Shown piece by piece: positions 37,697 to 45,845 of a stretch of DNA of 64,000 nt. The stretch covers positions 1-64,000 of the forward strand of contig JAGWTU010000025.1 of NCBI GenBank assembly GCA_028868825.1, in the 5' to 3' direction. The position numbers were made by a program, and so were the translations under genes. Under the pieces are notes generated by a model. That model had not been told where the DNA came from. It searched no databases and saw nothing but the letters and a program-made list of their open reading frames with translations. Numbering within the stretch: the stretch's first letter is position 1; each line of letters opens with the position of its first letter. Origin of the DNA: Burkholderiales bacterium. GTDB lineage: Bacteria; Pseudomonadota; Gammaproteobacteria; Burkholderiales; Burkholderiaceae_C.

Positions 37697-39529
37697 ATGG
37701 ACGATTCCACCCCGCCCCCCGCCTCGCAGAGGACCGGTCGCATCGTGCGCCCGACGCTGGCGAGAGACCAGACGGGCTGGCTGCACTGGCTGCCAGGCTT
37801 GCATGTACTGCGCCACTACGAGATGGCTTGGCTGCCGCACGACGTGATGGCTGGCCTGGCTTTGACCGCAGTGCTCATTCCAGTCGGCATCGCCTACGCC
37901 GTCGCGTCCGGCGTGCCCGGCATTTGCGGTCTGTACGCCACCATGGCCGGGCTGCTGGCCTATGCGATGTTCGGCCCGAGCCGCATCCTGGTGCTGGGGC
38001 CGGACTCCTCGTTGGCAGCGCTGATCCTGGCGGTCGTGCTGCCGCTATCGGCAGGCGACCCGCATCGTGCTGTCGCGCTGGCTGGAATGATGGCCCTGGT
38101 GTCTGGCGCACTTTGCGTCGCGGCCGGTGCCGTGCGACTGGGCTTCGTCACCGAGTTGCTGTCCAAGCCGATCCGTTACGGCTACATGAACGGCATCGCG
38201 CTGACGGTGATCGCCAGCCAATTGCCGGGGCTGTTGGGTTTCGGTGTCGACGCCCAGGGACTGCTGGACGAGTCCCGGCAGTTTGCGTTGGCTTTGCTGG
38301 CCGGCAAGACGAACCTGTCGGCGCTGGCCATCGGTACCGGCACGCTCCTGACGATTCTTCTGCTCAGGCGCCATCCGCGCCTGCCAGGCGTGCTGATCGC
38401 CGTCGCGGGGGCAACCCTTGTCGTCACCCTGCAGAACTTGGCCTCGACCAACGCCGCTCACGCGGCTGTGCCCGTACTCGGCGCCCTCCCGCAGGGCCTG
38501 CCCGGTCTCGCCCTGCCGTCGATGGGCACCCATGACATCGCGCCGGTGCTGCTCGGCGGGCTGGCGGTGGCGCTGATCTCGTTTGCCGACACCAGCGTGT
38601 TGTCGCGAACCTACGCCATGCGGACAGCCTCCTTCGTCGATCCCAGCCAGGAGATGGTGGGCCTGGGCGCGGCCAATGTCGCGGCCGGGCTGTTCCAGGG
38701 CTTTCCGATCAGTGCCAGCGCATCACGCACACCCGTAGCCGAGGCCGCTGGCGCCAGGACACAACTCTCCGGCGTGGTGGGCGCGTTGGCTGTTGGCGCC
38801 GTGCTGTTGATGGCACCCGGCCTGCTGCGCAACCTGCCGGTTGCGGCCCTGGCAGCGGTGGTGATCGCCTCGGCCATCGGCCTGATCGAGATCGCGGATT
38901 TGCGCCGCATCTGGCGCATTCAGCGCTGGGAATTCTGGCTGTCGATGGGCTGCCTGCTCGCCGTGGCGCTGCTGGGGGCGATCCCCGGAATCGGGTTGGC
39001 GATCGTGGCGGCCGTCATCGAGTTCCTCTGGGACGGCTGGCGGCCACACTCGGCGGTGCTGGGCCGGGTCGACGGCGTCAAGGGCTATCACGACATCGCG
39101 CGCCACCCCGAAGCGCATGTCGTGCCAGGGCTGGTGCTGTTCCGGTGGGACGCACCCCTGTTCTTTGCCAACGCCGAGCTGTTCCGGGACCGCTTGCTGG
39201 ACGCCGTGGCGGGCTCACCGACGCCCGTGCGCTGGGTGGTCGTCGGCGCCGAGCCGATCACGAGCGTCGACGTCACTTCCGCCGATGTGCTGGATGAACT
39301 CGACAAGACCCTGCAAGACGAGGGCATCGAGCTGTGCTTTGCCGAGATGAAGGGGCCGGTGAAGGACAAGCTCAAGCGCTTCGGACTCTTCTCCAGGCTC
39401 GGTGAGCAGTGCTTCTTTGCGACTGTCGGCGAGGCGGTGGCCCGCTATCTTGAATCGGAGTCTGTGGCATGGGTTGACTGGGAGGACCGCGTATGGCCCG
39501 CACGCAGCAGGCCAGGCATGTCGATGTGA
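37697..39529 (+). CDS. SulP-family anion transporter with STAS domain
   Basis: A 610-residue permease. A cytoplasmic lead of ~45 residues is followed by the SulP membrane domain (about 50-430) with the family segments GLALTAVLIPVGIAYAVASG and GFPISASASRTPVAEAAGA. A C-terminal STAS domain spans about 455-565 (LVLFRWDAPLFFANAELFRD). SulP proteins move sulfate, bicarbonate or other anions. It starts 25 bp after the cytochrome gene and may belong to the same transcript. It is the last gene before the terminator and the island junction. Confidence 0.93.
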   Translation: MDDSTPPPASQRTGRIVRPTLARDQTGWLHWLPGLHVLRHYEMAWLPHDVMAGLALTAVLIPVGIAYAVASGVPGICGLYATMAGLLAYAMFGPSRILVLGPDSSLAALILAVVLPLSAGDPHRAVALAGMMALVSGALCVAAGAVRLGFVTELLSKPIRYGYMNGIALTVIASQLPGLLGFGVDAQGLLDESRQFALALLAGKTNLSALAIGTGTLLTILLLRRHPRLPGVLIAVAGATLVVTLQNLASTNAAHAAVPVLGALPQGLPGLALPSMGTHDIAPVLLGGLAVALISFADTSVLSRTYAMRTASFVDPSQEMVGLGAANVAAGLFQGFPISASASRTPVAEAAGARTQLSGVVGALAVGAVLLMAPGLLRNLPVAALAAVVIASAIGLIEIADLRRIWRIQRWEFWLSMGCLLAVALLGAIPGIGLAIVAAVIEFLWDGWRPHSAVLGRVDGVKGYHDIARHPEAHVVPGLVLFRWDAPLFFANAELFRDRLLDAVAGSPTPVRWVVVGAEPITSVDVTSADVLDELDKTLQDEGIELCFAEMKGPVKDKLKRFGLFSRLGEQCFFATVGEAVARYLESESVAWVDWEDRVWPARSRPGMSM

Positions 39530-39623
39530 CCACGCGCGTCCGCCGCAGGTGTTCAGCACCAGCATCGAGGGCAATCCCCCCGAAACCGGCACCAGACTGG
39601 CACCAGCGACGCTGGGAAGAAAA

Positions 39624-39654
39624 AACGGCTTACGCGCGTCACGCGTAAGCCGTT
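39624..39654. terminator. Strong bidirectional hairpin terminator
   Basis: A perfect 13-bp stem (AACGGCTTACGCG paired with CGCGTAAGCCGTT) around a 5-nt loop CGTCA. The left arm is preceded by a run of A and the right arm is followed by GATTTT, so it can stop transcription from either side. It lies between the SulP gene and the tRNA-Lys fragment and was probably the terminator of the original tRNA gene on the minus strand. Confidence 0.85.
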
Positions 39655-39671
39655 GATTTTCATAAAAGTTT

Positions 39672-39720
39672 TGGTGGGCCCTGAGTGACTCGAACACTCG
39701 ACCAACGGATTAAGAGTCAA
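39672..39720 (-). other. 3' end fragment of tRNA-Lys(CUU): probable attachment site
   Basis: On the minus strand these 49 bases read as the 3' part of tRNA-Lys, from the anticodon stem (TTGACTCTTAATC, anticodon CTT) through a full T arm (GAGTG-TTCGAGT-CACTC) to the acceptor strand and CCA. The D arm and 5' acceptor strand are missing: to the right of 39720 the sequence stops matching a tRNA. This is the usual mark left where an integrase inserts an element into a tRNA 3' end. The foreign side is to the right. Confidence 0.8.
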
Positions 39721-39899
39721 ATTTCAACGCCTAGCGTTGACTGGAGATGTTCCGTAAGGTCTTGAATTTACAGTGATTTCTTGTTGACTGCAAGTGACTG
39801 CACTTGATCGAAATCGCTGTGCCACTGTGCCAGTTTTGTGCCAGCTTCTTGCGCCGGAGAACCTGTAAGCCGAGCCGCTGCTGCACCACGCAGCGTGGC

Positions 39900-40964
39900 C
39901 TATCGCAACTGCATCACCGCAACCCCACGTGGCTTAGGCGAACCATCGAAGGCGAAGCAACTCACCCGCCTCCCGACTGCCGGGGTACCAAGAATGAACT
40001 CACCGTGAGGCAGCGCAACAGACCCCAACTCCGAATCTCCGAACCAGACAGGCGTCTTCGGGTCTTTACCAGTAATCGTCACTGTGACGCGCGGTTCGTC
40101 GAGGTACCGCATGGCCGAGCACAAAGAGACCAGTTGATCGGCCGTCGGACGCTCAGCTGGGTTGTTCTTCAGACAGGACAGTATGGCGGCCCAAAGGTCT
40201 GCTGCAACTTTGTGCGCAGCGCCTCCCATGATCTGTGGCGCCGGTGCAGCCGGGGGGGCGCCGGCAAGGATGCCAACCACAGCGGTTATGTCCCCGCCGA
40301 ACGGGTGCTTGCCGGTCAGGAGGTAGTAGGCGATTGCGCCGAGCGCCCACACATCCATCTTTGGCCCTGGCGGCACCTTCGCGGTCGCCTTGGCTACGGC
40401 CTCGGGCGCCATGAACGGCAACGCCCCTACGAGGGTCGAGCTCGTCGCGCTGTTGTTGTGCATCTCCTTGAAATCAGCCTCAAGCTGCAACTCTGCCAGC
40501 TTCGCAATACCGAAGTCCGTAACCTTGATCATGGAGAAGCTTAGATCCCTGCTCACCATAATGTTGGAGGGCTTCAAATCCCGATGAATAACCCCAGCCC
40601 GGTGAGAAGCCGCTACGCCCCTTGCCAGGTTGTGCAGGACCTTCGCGGTCGTATCGGGACAAAGTTGCGTGAAATGATGATCAAAGCACTTTTGTAGATC
40701 AATGCCCTCAATTAGCTCTTCGGCAAAGTACGCAGTCGTTCCATCAATGAAGTAGTCCAGAGCGCTTGCTACATTTGCATGACGTACCCGTGCGCTGAGC
40801 TGCGCGCTGCTCTCAAAGCGCTTGGCGGCGCTCGTCGTGAGCGGCGTCTTGAGTGCGACCTCTCTATTGAGCCTACGATCCAGCGCCCGTCGCACTGTCT
40901 GCATGCCCCCATGCCCGAGTTCCTCATGGACCTCGTACCGGTTTCCGACGATGACTGGCGCCAT
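39900..40964 (-). CDS. Serine/threonine protein kinase (cytoplasmic)
   Basis: A ~354-residue Hanks-type kinase starting MAPVIVGNRYEVHEELGHGG. Motifs are complete: glycine loop GHGGMQTV, the VALK lysine, the catalytic HRDLKPSNIMV, DFG in VTDFGIAKL, and APE in FMAPEA, then DVWALGAIAYYLLTGKHPF. Unlike PknB-type receptors it has no transmembrane helix. A ~60-residue C-terminal tail after the kinase fold (VTVTITGKDPKTPVWFGD onwards) is unassigned. The upstream in-frame extension is not conserved, so I set the start at 40964. It is the third gene of a minus-strand unit PP2C-kinase-kinase. Confidence 0.85.
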   Translation of the reverse strand: MAPVIVGNRYEVHEELGHGGMQTVRRALDRRLNREVALKTPLTTSAAKRFESSAQLSARVRHANVASALDYFIDGTTAYFAEELIEGIDLQKCFDHHFTQLCPDTTAKVLHNLARGVAASHRAGVIHRDLKPSNIMVSRDLSFSMIKVTDFGIAKLAELQLEADFKEMHNNSATSSTLVGALPFMAPEAVAKATAKVPPGPKMDVWALGAIAYYLLTGKHPFGGDITAVVGILAGAPPAAPAPQIMGGAAHKVAADLWAAILSCLKNNPAERPTADQLVSLCSAMRYLDEPRVTVTITGKDPKTPVWFGDSELGSVALPHGEFILGTPAVGRRVSCFAFDGSPKPRGVAVMQLR

Positions 40965-40992
40965 ATGTCTTGTCTTTCTCGGTGGGTCCGCC

Positions 40993-42069
40993 CTAAAACA
41001 CAATCTCAGGGGAGCTCTGTCTAAACGGCACGAAAAGGCGGTTGCCACCGAGCGCCTTGCCACCAAAGGTGAGCAGGCAACCCTCATGCAACTTCTGCCC
41101 AACCTTAGCGGGAGAGTTGTTGACGAAAACCTCGCCCTGCAACTTCCGGATCGAAAACTCGTATCCGTCGTATCCGATGTCCAGTGCGCCGTGCGGAGTA
41201 GTCAGGGTCGACACCTTCTTGGTGTCCGTCGTCACCGCATATGGAGGCTTGCCAGCCATCATTACGCATGCTGTGTGCTTGCCGAATGTAAGCTCGGCCA
41301 TGAGCGCATCCGCAATAGACTGCATCTCGGGTCGCTTAGCAGGGTTCCAAGCCAGCGATGCGTCAATTGCGCTGGCAAGTCGAGTGGGCAGTGCCACTTT
41401 CGAACTGATCGACGGCAATGGATAGAAAGACGCGTCCGGGTAGCCTAGTGGCCCCACCTTGGGAAGCTTACCCACAAGTTGCTTCCAACAAACCATGCCG
41501 AAGCTATAAGCGTCCAGAGCAAATGTGATGGGTATAGGTGGCGTGCCGAACATTTCGGGCGCAGCAAAACCCAGCGTCCCCTTCGCCTCCACAGTGAAGG
41601 CCCCTGCGCCTGGCGAACTTAGGCCGAAGTCGACCAACTTGAGCCTGCCATCGTCGGCACCAACGGCATTGGCGGGCTTGACGTCGCGATGAACGAGGCC
41701 CGCTGAATGCAAGTCAGCAAGGCCTTGGGCCATCTGATACAGCAGTGCAATTGCTTTGTGACGCACGGCTTCGTCGGTGAGATCCACGTTCTCAAAGCCC
41801 TTGCCGGTAAGGTACTCCAGCACTATGCCTCTGAGTTCACCCGCGTCGTTCAGAACTAGATCATAGATTTCGACGATGAAGGGCGATGGTCTTTGACTTA
41901 GGGCGCGAACTTCTCCAAGCAATTGCTTGGCGTTTTCGGGCGCAGTCCATTTAATTGCGACATCTCTGTCGAGCAATGTGTCATGCCAAACTTCAACGAG
42001 GCCATAGCCACCGCTGAGCGAGGCCTTACCGCTCTTTTGGTATCGAGCTGGCGGTACTGGCTTCGTCAT
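40993..42069 (-). CDS. Serine/threonine protein kinase with C-terminal FHA-like domain
   Basis: A ~358-residue kinase starting MTKPVPPARYQ (a start 18 bp earlier is possible). The glycine loop is weak (SGGYGLVEV), but VAIKW, HRDVKPANA, DFG in LVDFGLSS, APE in FAAPE and DAYSFGMVCWK are present. The last ~75 residues, with GEVFVNNSPAKVGQ and LHEGCLLTFGG, look like the second half of a forkhead-associated domain, which reads phosphothreonine. It overlaps the end of the phosphatase gene by ~44 bp and precedes the second kinase gene by 28 bp, so the three are one operon. Confidence 0.82.
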   Translation of the reverse strand: MTKPVPPARYQKSGKASLSGGYGLVEVWHDTLLDRDVAIKWTAPENAKQLLGEVRALSQRPSPFIVEIYDLVLNDAGELRGIVLEYLTGKGFENVDLTDEAVRHKAIALLYQMAQGLADLHSAGLVHRDVKPANAVGADDGRLKLVDFGLSSPGAGAFTVEAKGTLGFAAPEMFGTPPIPITFALDAYSFGMVCWKQLVGKLPKVGPLGYPDASFYPLPSISSKVALPTRLASAIDASLAWNPAKRPEMQSIADALMAELTFGKHTACVMMAGKPPYAVTTDTKKVSTLTTPHGALDIGYDGYEFSIRKLQGEVFVNNSPAKVGQKLHEGCLLTFGGKALGGNRLFVPFRQSSPEIVF

Positions 42070-43225
42070 CCCGAGGTCCCTCCACAAACGTCATCTGCAG
42101 ACCTGCTGCCTTATCAACCTTGGGCGATTTAGCAGCCTTGGTCTTGGATTTGGACCTACCCCCCGCCACCGCGTCCGGCTTTTCATACTTCTGATCAATC
42201 ACCTCGCCAGTTGGTGATTGCTGTTTGTCGAACGATGTCGGCGTAAAGAGACCGCTGGGGACAACAGCCGTTTCCCCTGGAAGCATCAAGTGCACGAGAC
42301 CTCGCTCCGAAGCACGATGCTTGCTGCGAAGCCAGTTCACGATCTTCGCCATCTCGGGTATGACAATTGCCGTAGAGTTGTCCGTTGACCCCAAGTAGTC
42401 CGTCAAGGTCAACAATCGTCGAGCCAGATCCTGCCGATCTGCGCTCGCGCTGACCACCTTTGCAAGTACTGGCTCAATGGGCTTCCAAACCCCGTCGGTA
42501 CATAGCAAGCATCCTGAGCCATGCGGGACCTGCGGCCAGGATGCAGTGCGGGGCTGCAACGGCAGTTCGCTACCTATTGCCTGACCCAAGCTCTCCTGCC
42601 ACTGCGGCCGGAGCGCCATGATTGCATCCTGCACCTGTTGATTGGCAGACTCGGGCGCCTGTCTGCGCAGCATCTCGGCAAGAGTGTCATCTTGGGTTAG
42701 CTGCGCGACCTCACCTTCCGATATCGAGTAAATACGGCTGTCACCGACAGAGCCGATCGCAAAACCGCCGCGCGAGGTGACAAGCACACCAGCAAACGTA
42801 GTTGCAGATCGCTTTTGAAGTCGTCGCTGGACCTCCGCATGGGCGCGAAGAACGGCAGTGGCGAGGCGCTTTTCAGGTGGACCCGACTGGACAACGCAAA
42901 GATGAGAAATGATCTCCGACAAAGCGATGCTTGCCGCTTTGTCGCCGTCTGCCTCACCACCGACCCCATCGCAGACCCCTGCGAAGAACCAGTTCTCTTG
43001 CCCCGATGTGGCATCGAGGCAGTAGGTAACGGCCAGACGGTCCTGGTTGCCCTTCTCTGTCTTGCGGTCATCGGTGAAGCCGAACGCTAGATCGCCGGGC
43101 ACCTTGATGCCCAATCTGCCCTGCGCAGGCATCGCCAACAACGCGTCCTCCAGCCAGAGCGTCATCGCGGGTAGGTTCGGGGATGAGGACGCAGGACGAG
43201 GAGGCATGGTGGGGAGTGTAAGCAT
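42026..43225 (-). CDS. PP2C-family protein phosphatase
   Basis: A ~399-residue metal-dependent phosphatase. The PP2C metal-site motifs are GNQDRLAV, VCDGVGGEADGDKAA, IGSVGDSRIYS and the late DNSTAIVI. It should reverse phosphorylation by the two kinases. After the catalytic domain there is a ~100-residue tail with a lysine-rich stretch (RSKSKTKAAKSPKVDKAAG) that may bind nucleic acid or be phosphorylated. The start is set at 43225 (MLTLPTMPPRP); 43207 is an alternative. The sequence further upstream does not look like PP2C. It is the promoter-proximal gene, divergent from the GHKL gene. Confidence 0.85.
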   Translation of the reverse strand: MLTLPTMPPRPASSSPNLPAMTLWLEDALLAMPAQGRLGIKVPGDLAFGFTDDRKTEKGNQDRLAVTYCLDATSGQENWFFAGVCDGVGGEADGDKAASIALSEIISHLCVVQSGPPEKRLATAVLRAHAEVQRRLQKRSATTFAGVLVTSRGGFAIGSVGDSRIYSISEGEVAQLTQDDTLAEMLRRQAPESANQQVQDAIMALRPQWQESLGQAIGSELPLQPRTASWPQVPHGSGCLLCTDGVWKPIEPVLAKVVSASADRQDLARRLLTLTDYLGSTDNSTAIVIPEMAKIVNWLRSKHRASERGLVHLMLPGETAVVPSGLFTPTSFDKQQSPTGEVIDQKYEKPDAVAGGRSKSKTKAAKSPKVDKAAGLQMTFVEGPRDDEASTASSIPKER

Positions 43226-43463
43226 CCCGATGGGCCACGTATGCTCGGCTGCCGCATTCCAATCTTCAAGGTCGCAAGGCCAGCCCGTTCTGTCGGTCTT
43301 GGGATAGTCGCGAGGCCGCACCCAGGTGCAGGCCCGCATGTCGCCGACGGCTCCAATATAGCACTGGACAAAATCACATACCTCCGAGAACATGGACGCG
43401 TGGACCGAGCAGGAGCCTCGACTTGGAAGGCGGCAGCCGACCGGCCTCTGATAGGAGATCCGA
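43226..43463. promoter_or_regulatory. Divergent promoter region of kinase/phosphatase unit and GHKL gene
   Basis: About 238 bp separate the two back-to-back transcription units and should hold both promoters. A GGAG ribosome site lies about 7 bp before the GHKL ATG. I could not identify -10/-35 boxes with certainty. A shared regulatory region is the sequence-level reason to consider both units parts of one system. Confidence 0.45.
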
Positions 43464-45515
43464 ATGAGCATGAACACCTACCTGAAGGGTAGGCTTCGCA
43501 ACACGCCACTACCCCGAACGCATGGCCTGCTGCCCCTGTTCGAGGCTGTTGTGAACTCGGTCCAGGCCGTTGCGGCGTTAGACCGTGGGCCCGACTACGG
43601 CGAGATCGTCGTTGAGATCATCCGAGTCCCGCAGGCCGCTCTCGACCTCGAAGATCCGAAGGCCAGGCGTGGGGCGCCGGCACAGGAGCCAATCACGGGA
43701 TTCAAGGTCACCGACAACGGGTGCGGATTCGATGCCAAGAACCTGGAGTCCTTCGAGACGCTTGACTCGGACTACAAGGCTAGTGAAGGTTGCCGCGGCG
43801 TAGGCCGCCTCCTCTGGCTCAAGGCATTCGAGTGCGTCAACGTCGCCAGCGACTACAAGGACTCCGCAGGAAAGCCCTTTCGGCGCGCTTTTACTTTCAC
43901 GGCCGCTAAAGGCGTCGACAACATGATCGTGTCGCCTCTCGACACTGATGGCCAACGCGGCACCTGTGTACATCTCGATGGCTTCAAGCAGGACTATCGC
44001 AAGAGGGCCCCGAAAACCGGCCGAGCGATTGCCAATGCGCTGTTCGAGCATTGCCTCTGGTACTTCGTGCGTGAAGGGGGCGCTCCAAGCATCAGAGTTG
44101 TGGACGGACTGGACACCATAAGGCTCTACGAGGTCTACGAGGAATGCATGTTCTCGTCGGCTCAGACTGAAGAGGTGCAAGTCAAAGGCAACACCTTCGA
44201 GGTCACTCACTTGAAGTTGATGGCTTCGGCACAGAAGCAGCCATTCATCGCCTGGTGTGCAGCGGGCCGGGTCGTTGAGGAGGAGAGCATCCTTGGCAAG
44301 GTCGCTGGGCTCCACGGTCGAATCAAGGACGTGGCCGGCGACTTCACTTACGCCTGCTATGTCACTTCAGACTTCCTTGACCAGCATGTACGCCCGGAGC
44401 GAATCGGATTTGACATTGAGGAGATTAGCGACGACATGTTCTCGGAGACCGAACTGAGTCTGACTGACATTCGCGATGCAGTCCTGCAATCGTCAATTCG
44501 GTTCTTGGCCAGCTACCTTCAGGAGAGCAAAGCCGCCGGCCGCCAGCGAGTGGAGCGGTTCGTATCACTGCGAGCACCTCGCTATCGGCCAATTCTCGGA
44601 CGGATCGAAGAAGACAAACTCAGTGTAGATCCCGAGATCTCCGACAAGGACCTTGATCTCCTCCTGCACAAGCAATTGGCCGAAATCGAAAGTAGTTTGC
44701 TCAGCGACGGCCACGCAATCATGGACTTCGGCCGTGACGAGACAACCGCGAGCTATTTTGCCCGGTTGAATGACTACCTGACCAAAGCTGACGAGATCAA
44801 GAAGTCGGACCTGGCCAACTACGTTTTCCATCGCAAGGTCATTCTGGATATCCTCCAAAAGGCCATTGAACGCGGCTCCGACGGCAAATATGCCCGAGAA
44901 GAACTCATACACGAGTTGATCATGCCTCTCCGTAGGACCTCCAATGAGGTGCGGACGGAGAACTGCAATCTGTGGTTGATCGATGAACGTCTGGCATTCC
45001 ACGACTATCTCGCGTCCGACAAGCCGCTGTCATCGATGCCGATCACCGCTGCGATCGACACGAAGGAACCGGACCTTGTAGCACTGAACGTTTTCGACGA
45101 ACCGTTACTCGTTTCCGAGGGTCAGAAGCTCCCACTTGCCTCAATCGTTGTCATCGAAATCAAGAGGCCGATGCGCAACGACGCAGCGGCCGGCGAAGAC
45201 AAGGACCCTGTCGAACAGGCACTTGGATATCTGGAGCGAATCCGTCGAGGGAAGGCGATGACGGCAAGCGGTCGAATCATTCCGGCATCGGAAGAAATCC
45301 CAGGCTTCTGTTATGTCATTTGCGACATCACGCCGACCGTTGAACGCCGGTGCAAACTTGCGCAGCTGAAGATCACGAGCGACCGTCAAGGCTACTTCGG
45401 CTACAACGATAACTACAAGGCCTATATCGAAGTGCTGTCGTTCGACAAGTTAATCAATGCAGCCCGCGAGAGGAACCGCGCGTTCTTCGACAAGCTAGGT
45501 CTGCCGACGAACTAG
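43464..45515 (+). CDS. GHKL (Hsp90/MORC-like) ATPase with C-terminal PD-(D/E)XK nuclease motifs
   Basis: A 683-residue protein. The N-terminus has GHKL ATP-binding boxes: N box FEAVVNSVQA (about 25-34), G1 box KVTDNGCGFD (about 81-90) and G2 box GCRGVGRLLWLKAF (about 109-122). The middle is helical with no recognised domain. Near the C-terminus KEPDLVALN (about 533-541) and VVIEIKRP (about 560-567), followed by VEQALGYLERI, fit a PD-(D/E)XK nuclease core like those in restriction enzymes and Shedu-type proteins. ATP-driven clamp plus nuclease is a plausible DNA-targeting design. It is divergent from a kinase/phosphatase operon in an island. Function is inferred. Confidence 0.8.
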   Translation: MSMNTYLKGRLRNTPLPRTHGLLPLFEAVVNSVQAVAALDRGPDYGEIVVEIIRVPQAALDLEDPKARRGAPAQEPITGFKVTDNGCGFDAKNLESFETLDSDYKASEGCRGVGRLLWLKAFECVNVASDYKDSAGKPFRRAFTFTAAKGVDNMIVSPLDTDGQRGTCVHLDGFKQDYRKRAPKTGRAIANALFEHCLWYFVREGGAPSIRVVDGLDTIRLYEVYEECMFSSAQTEEVQVKGNTFEVTHLKLMASAQKQPFIAWCAAGRVVEEESILGKVAGLHGRIKDVAGDFTYACYVTSDFLDQHVRPERIGFDIEEISDDMFSETELSLTDIRDAVLQSSIRFLASYLQESKAAGRQRVERFVSLRAPRYRPILGRIEEDKLSVDPEISDKDLDLLLHKQLAEIESSLLSDGHAIMDFGRDETTASYFARLNDYLTKADEIKKSDLANYVFHRKVILDILQKAIERGSDGKYAREELIHELIMPLRRTSNEVRTENCNLWLIDERLAFHDYLASDKPLSSMPITAAIDTKEPDLVALNVFDEPLLVSEGQKLPLASIVVIEIKRPMRNDAAAGEDKDPVEQALGYLERIRRGKAMTASGRIIPASEEIPGFCYVICDITPTVERRCKLAQLKITSDRQGYFGYNDNYKAYIEVLSFDKLINAARERNRAFFDKLGLPTN

Positions 45516-45845
45516 CCACGCCACCGCTAGGCCGGTAGACCACGCTCCGTCGTTTCGCCGTAACGACAAATCAATCGAAATGCTTCGCCCAAAAACCTCT
45601 TGATTTGATCGCGGTATCACCCTACATTCTCAACCGCAGATCGGCAGCGCATCGCGCAGCGAAGACTCTGTACTCGGGACTGGTACTTTCGCATTCGCGG
45701 GAGGGTCTCACTTGGAGCCCGAACCACAACGTGGTTTGACGCTGAAAGGACTCGTGGCAATCACGCGTCTTTTCCATTTGGCTAACGCCCGGTCATGGTG
45801 ACCGGTAAACGGATAGCCGTGTCCAAGTGAACCTCCAAGGAGTAC
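45516..45845. promoter_or_regulatory. 330-bp spacer with two inverted repeats before the 45846 gene
   Basis: No gene. A 6-bp stem with AAC loop lies at 45722-45736 (AACCAC/GTGGTT). A 7-bp inverted repeat CCGGTCA-TGG-TGACCGG lies at 45789-45805, 40 bp before the ATG at 45846, well placed for an operator. AAGGAG just before the ATG is a good ribosome site. Confidence 0.45.

Noticed and set aside
39672..39720. A functional tRNA-Lys gene
   Set aside because: D arm and 5' acceptor strand are missing; the match stops at 39720.
39900..43225. Type VI secretion-type PpkA/PppA/Fha regulation
   Set aside because: Kinase, phosphatase and FHA-like domain are present, but no secretion gene is anywhere in the window and the kinases lack membrane helices.
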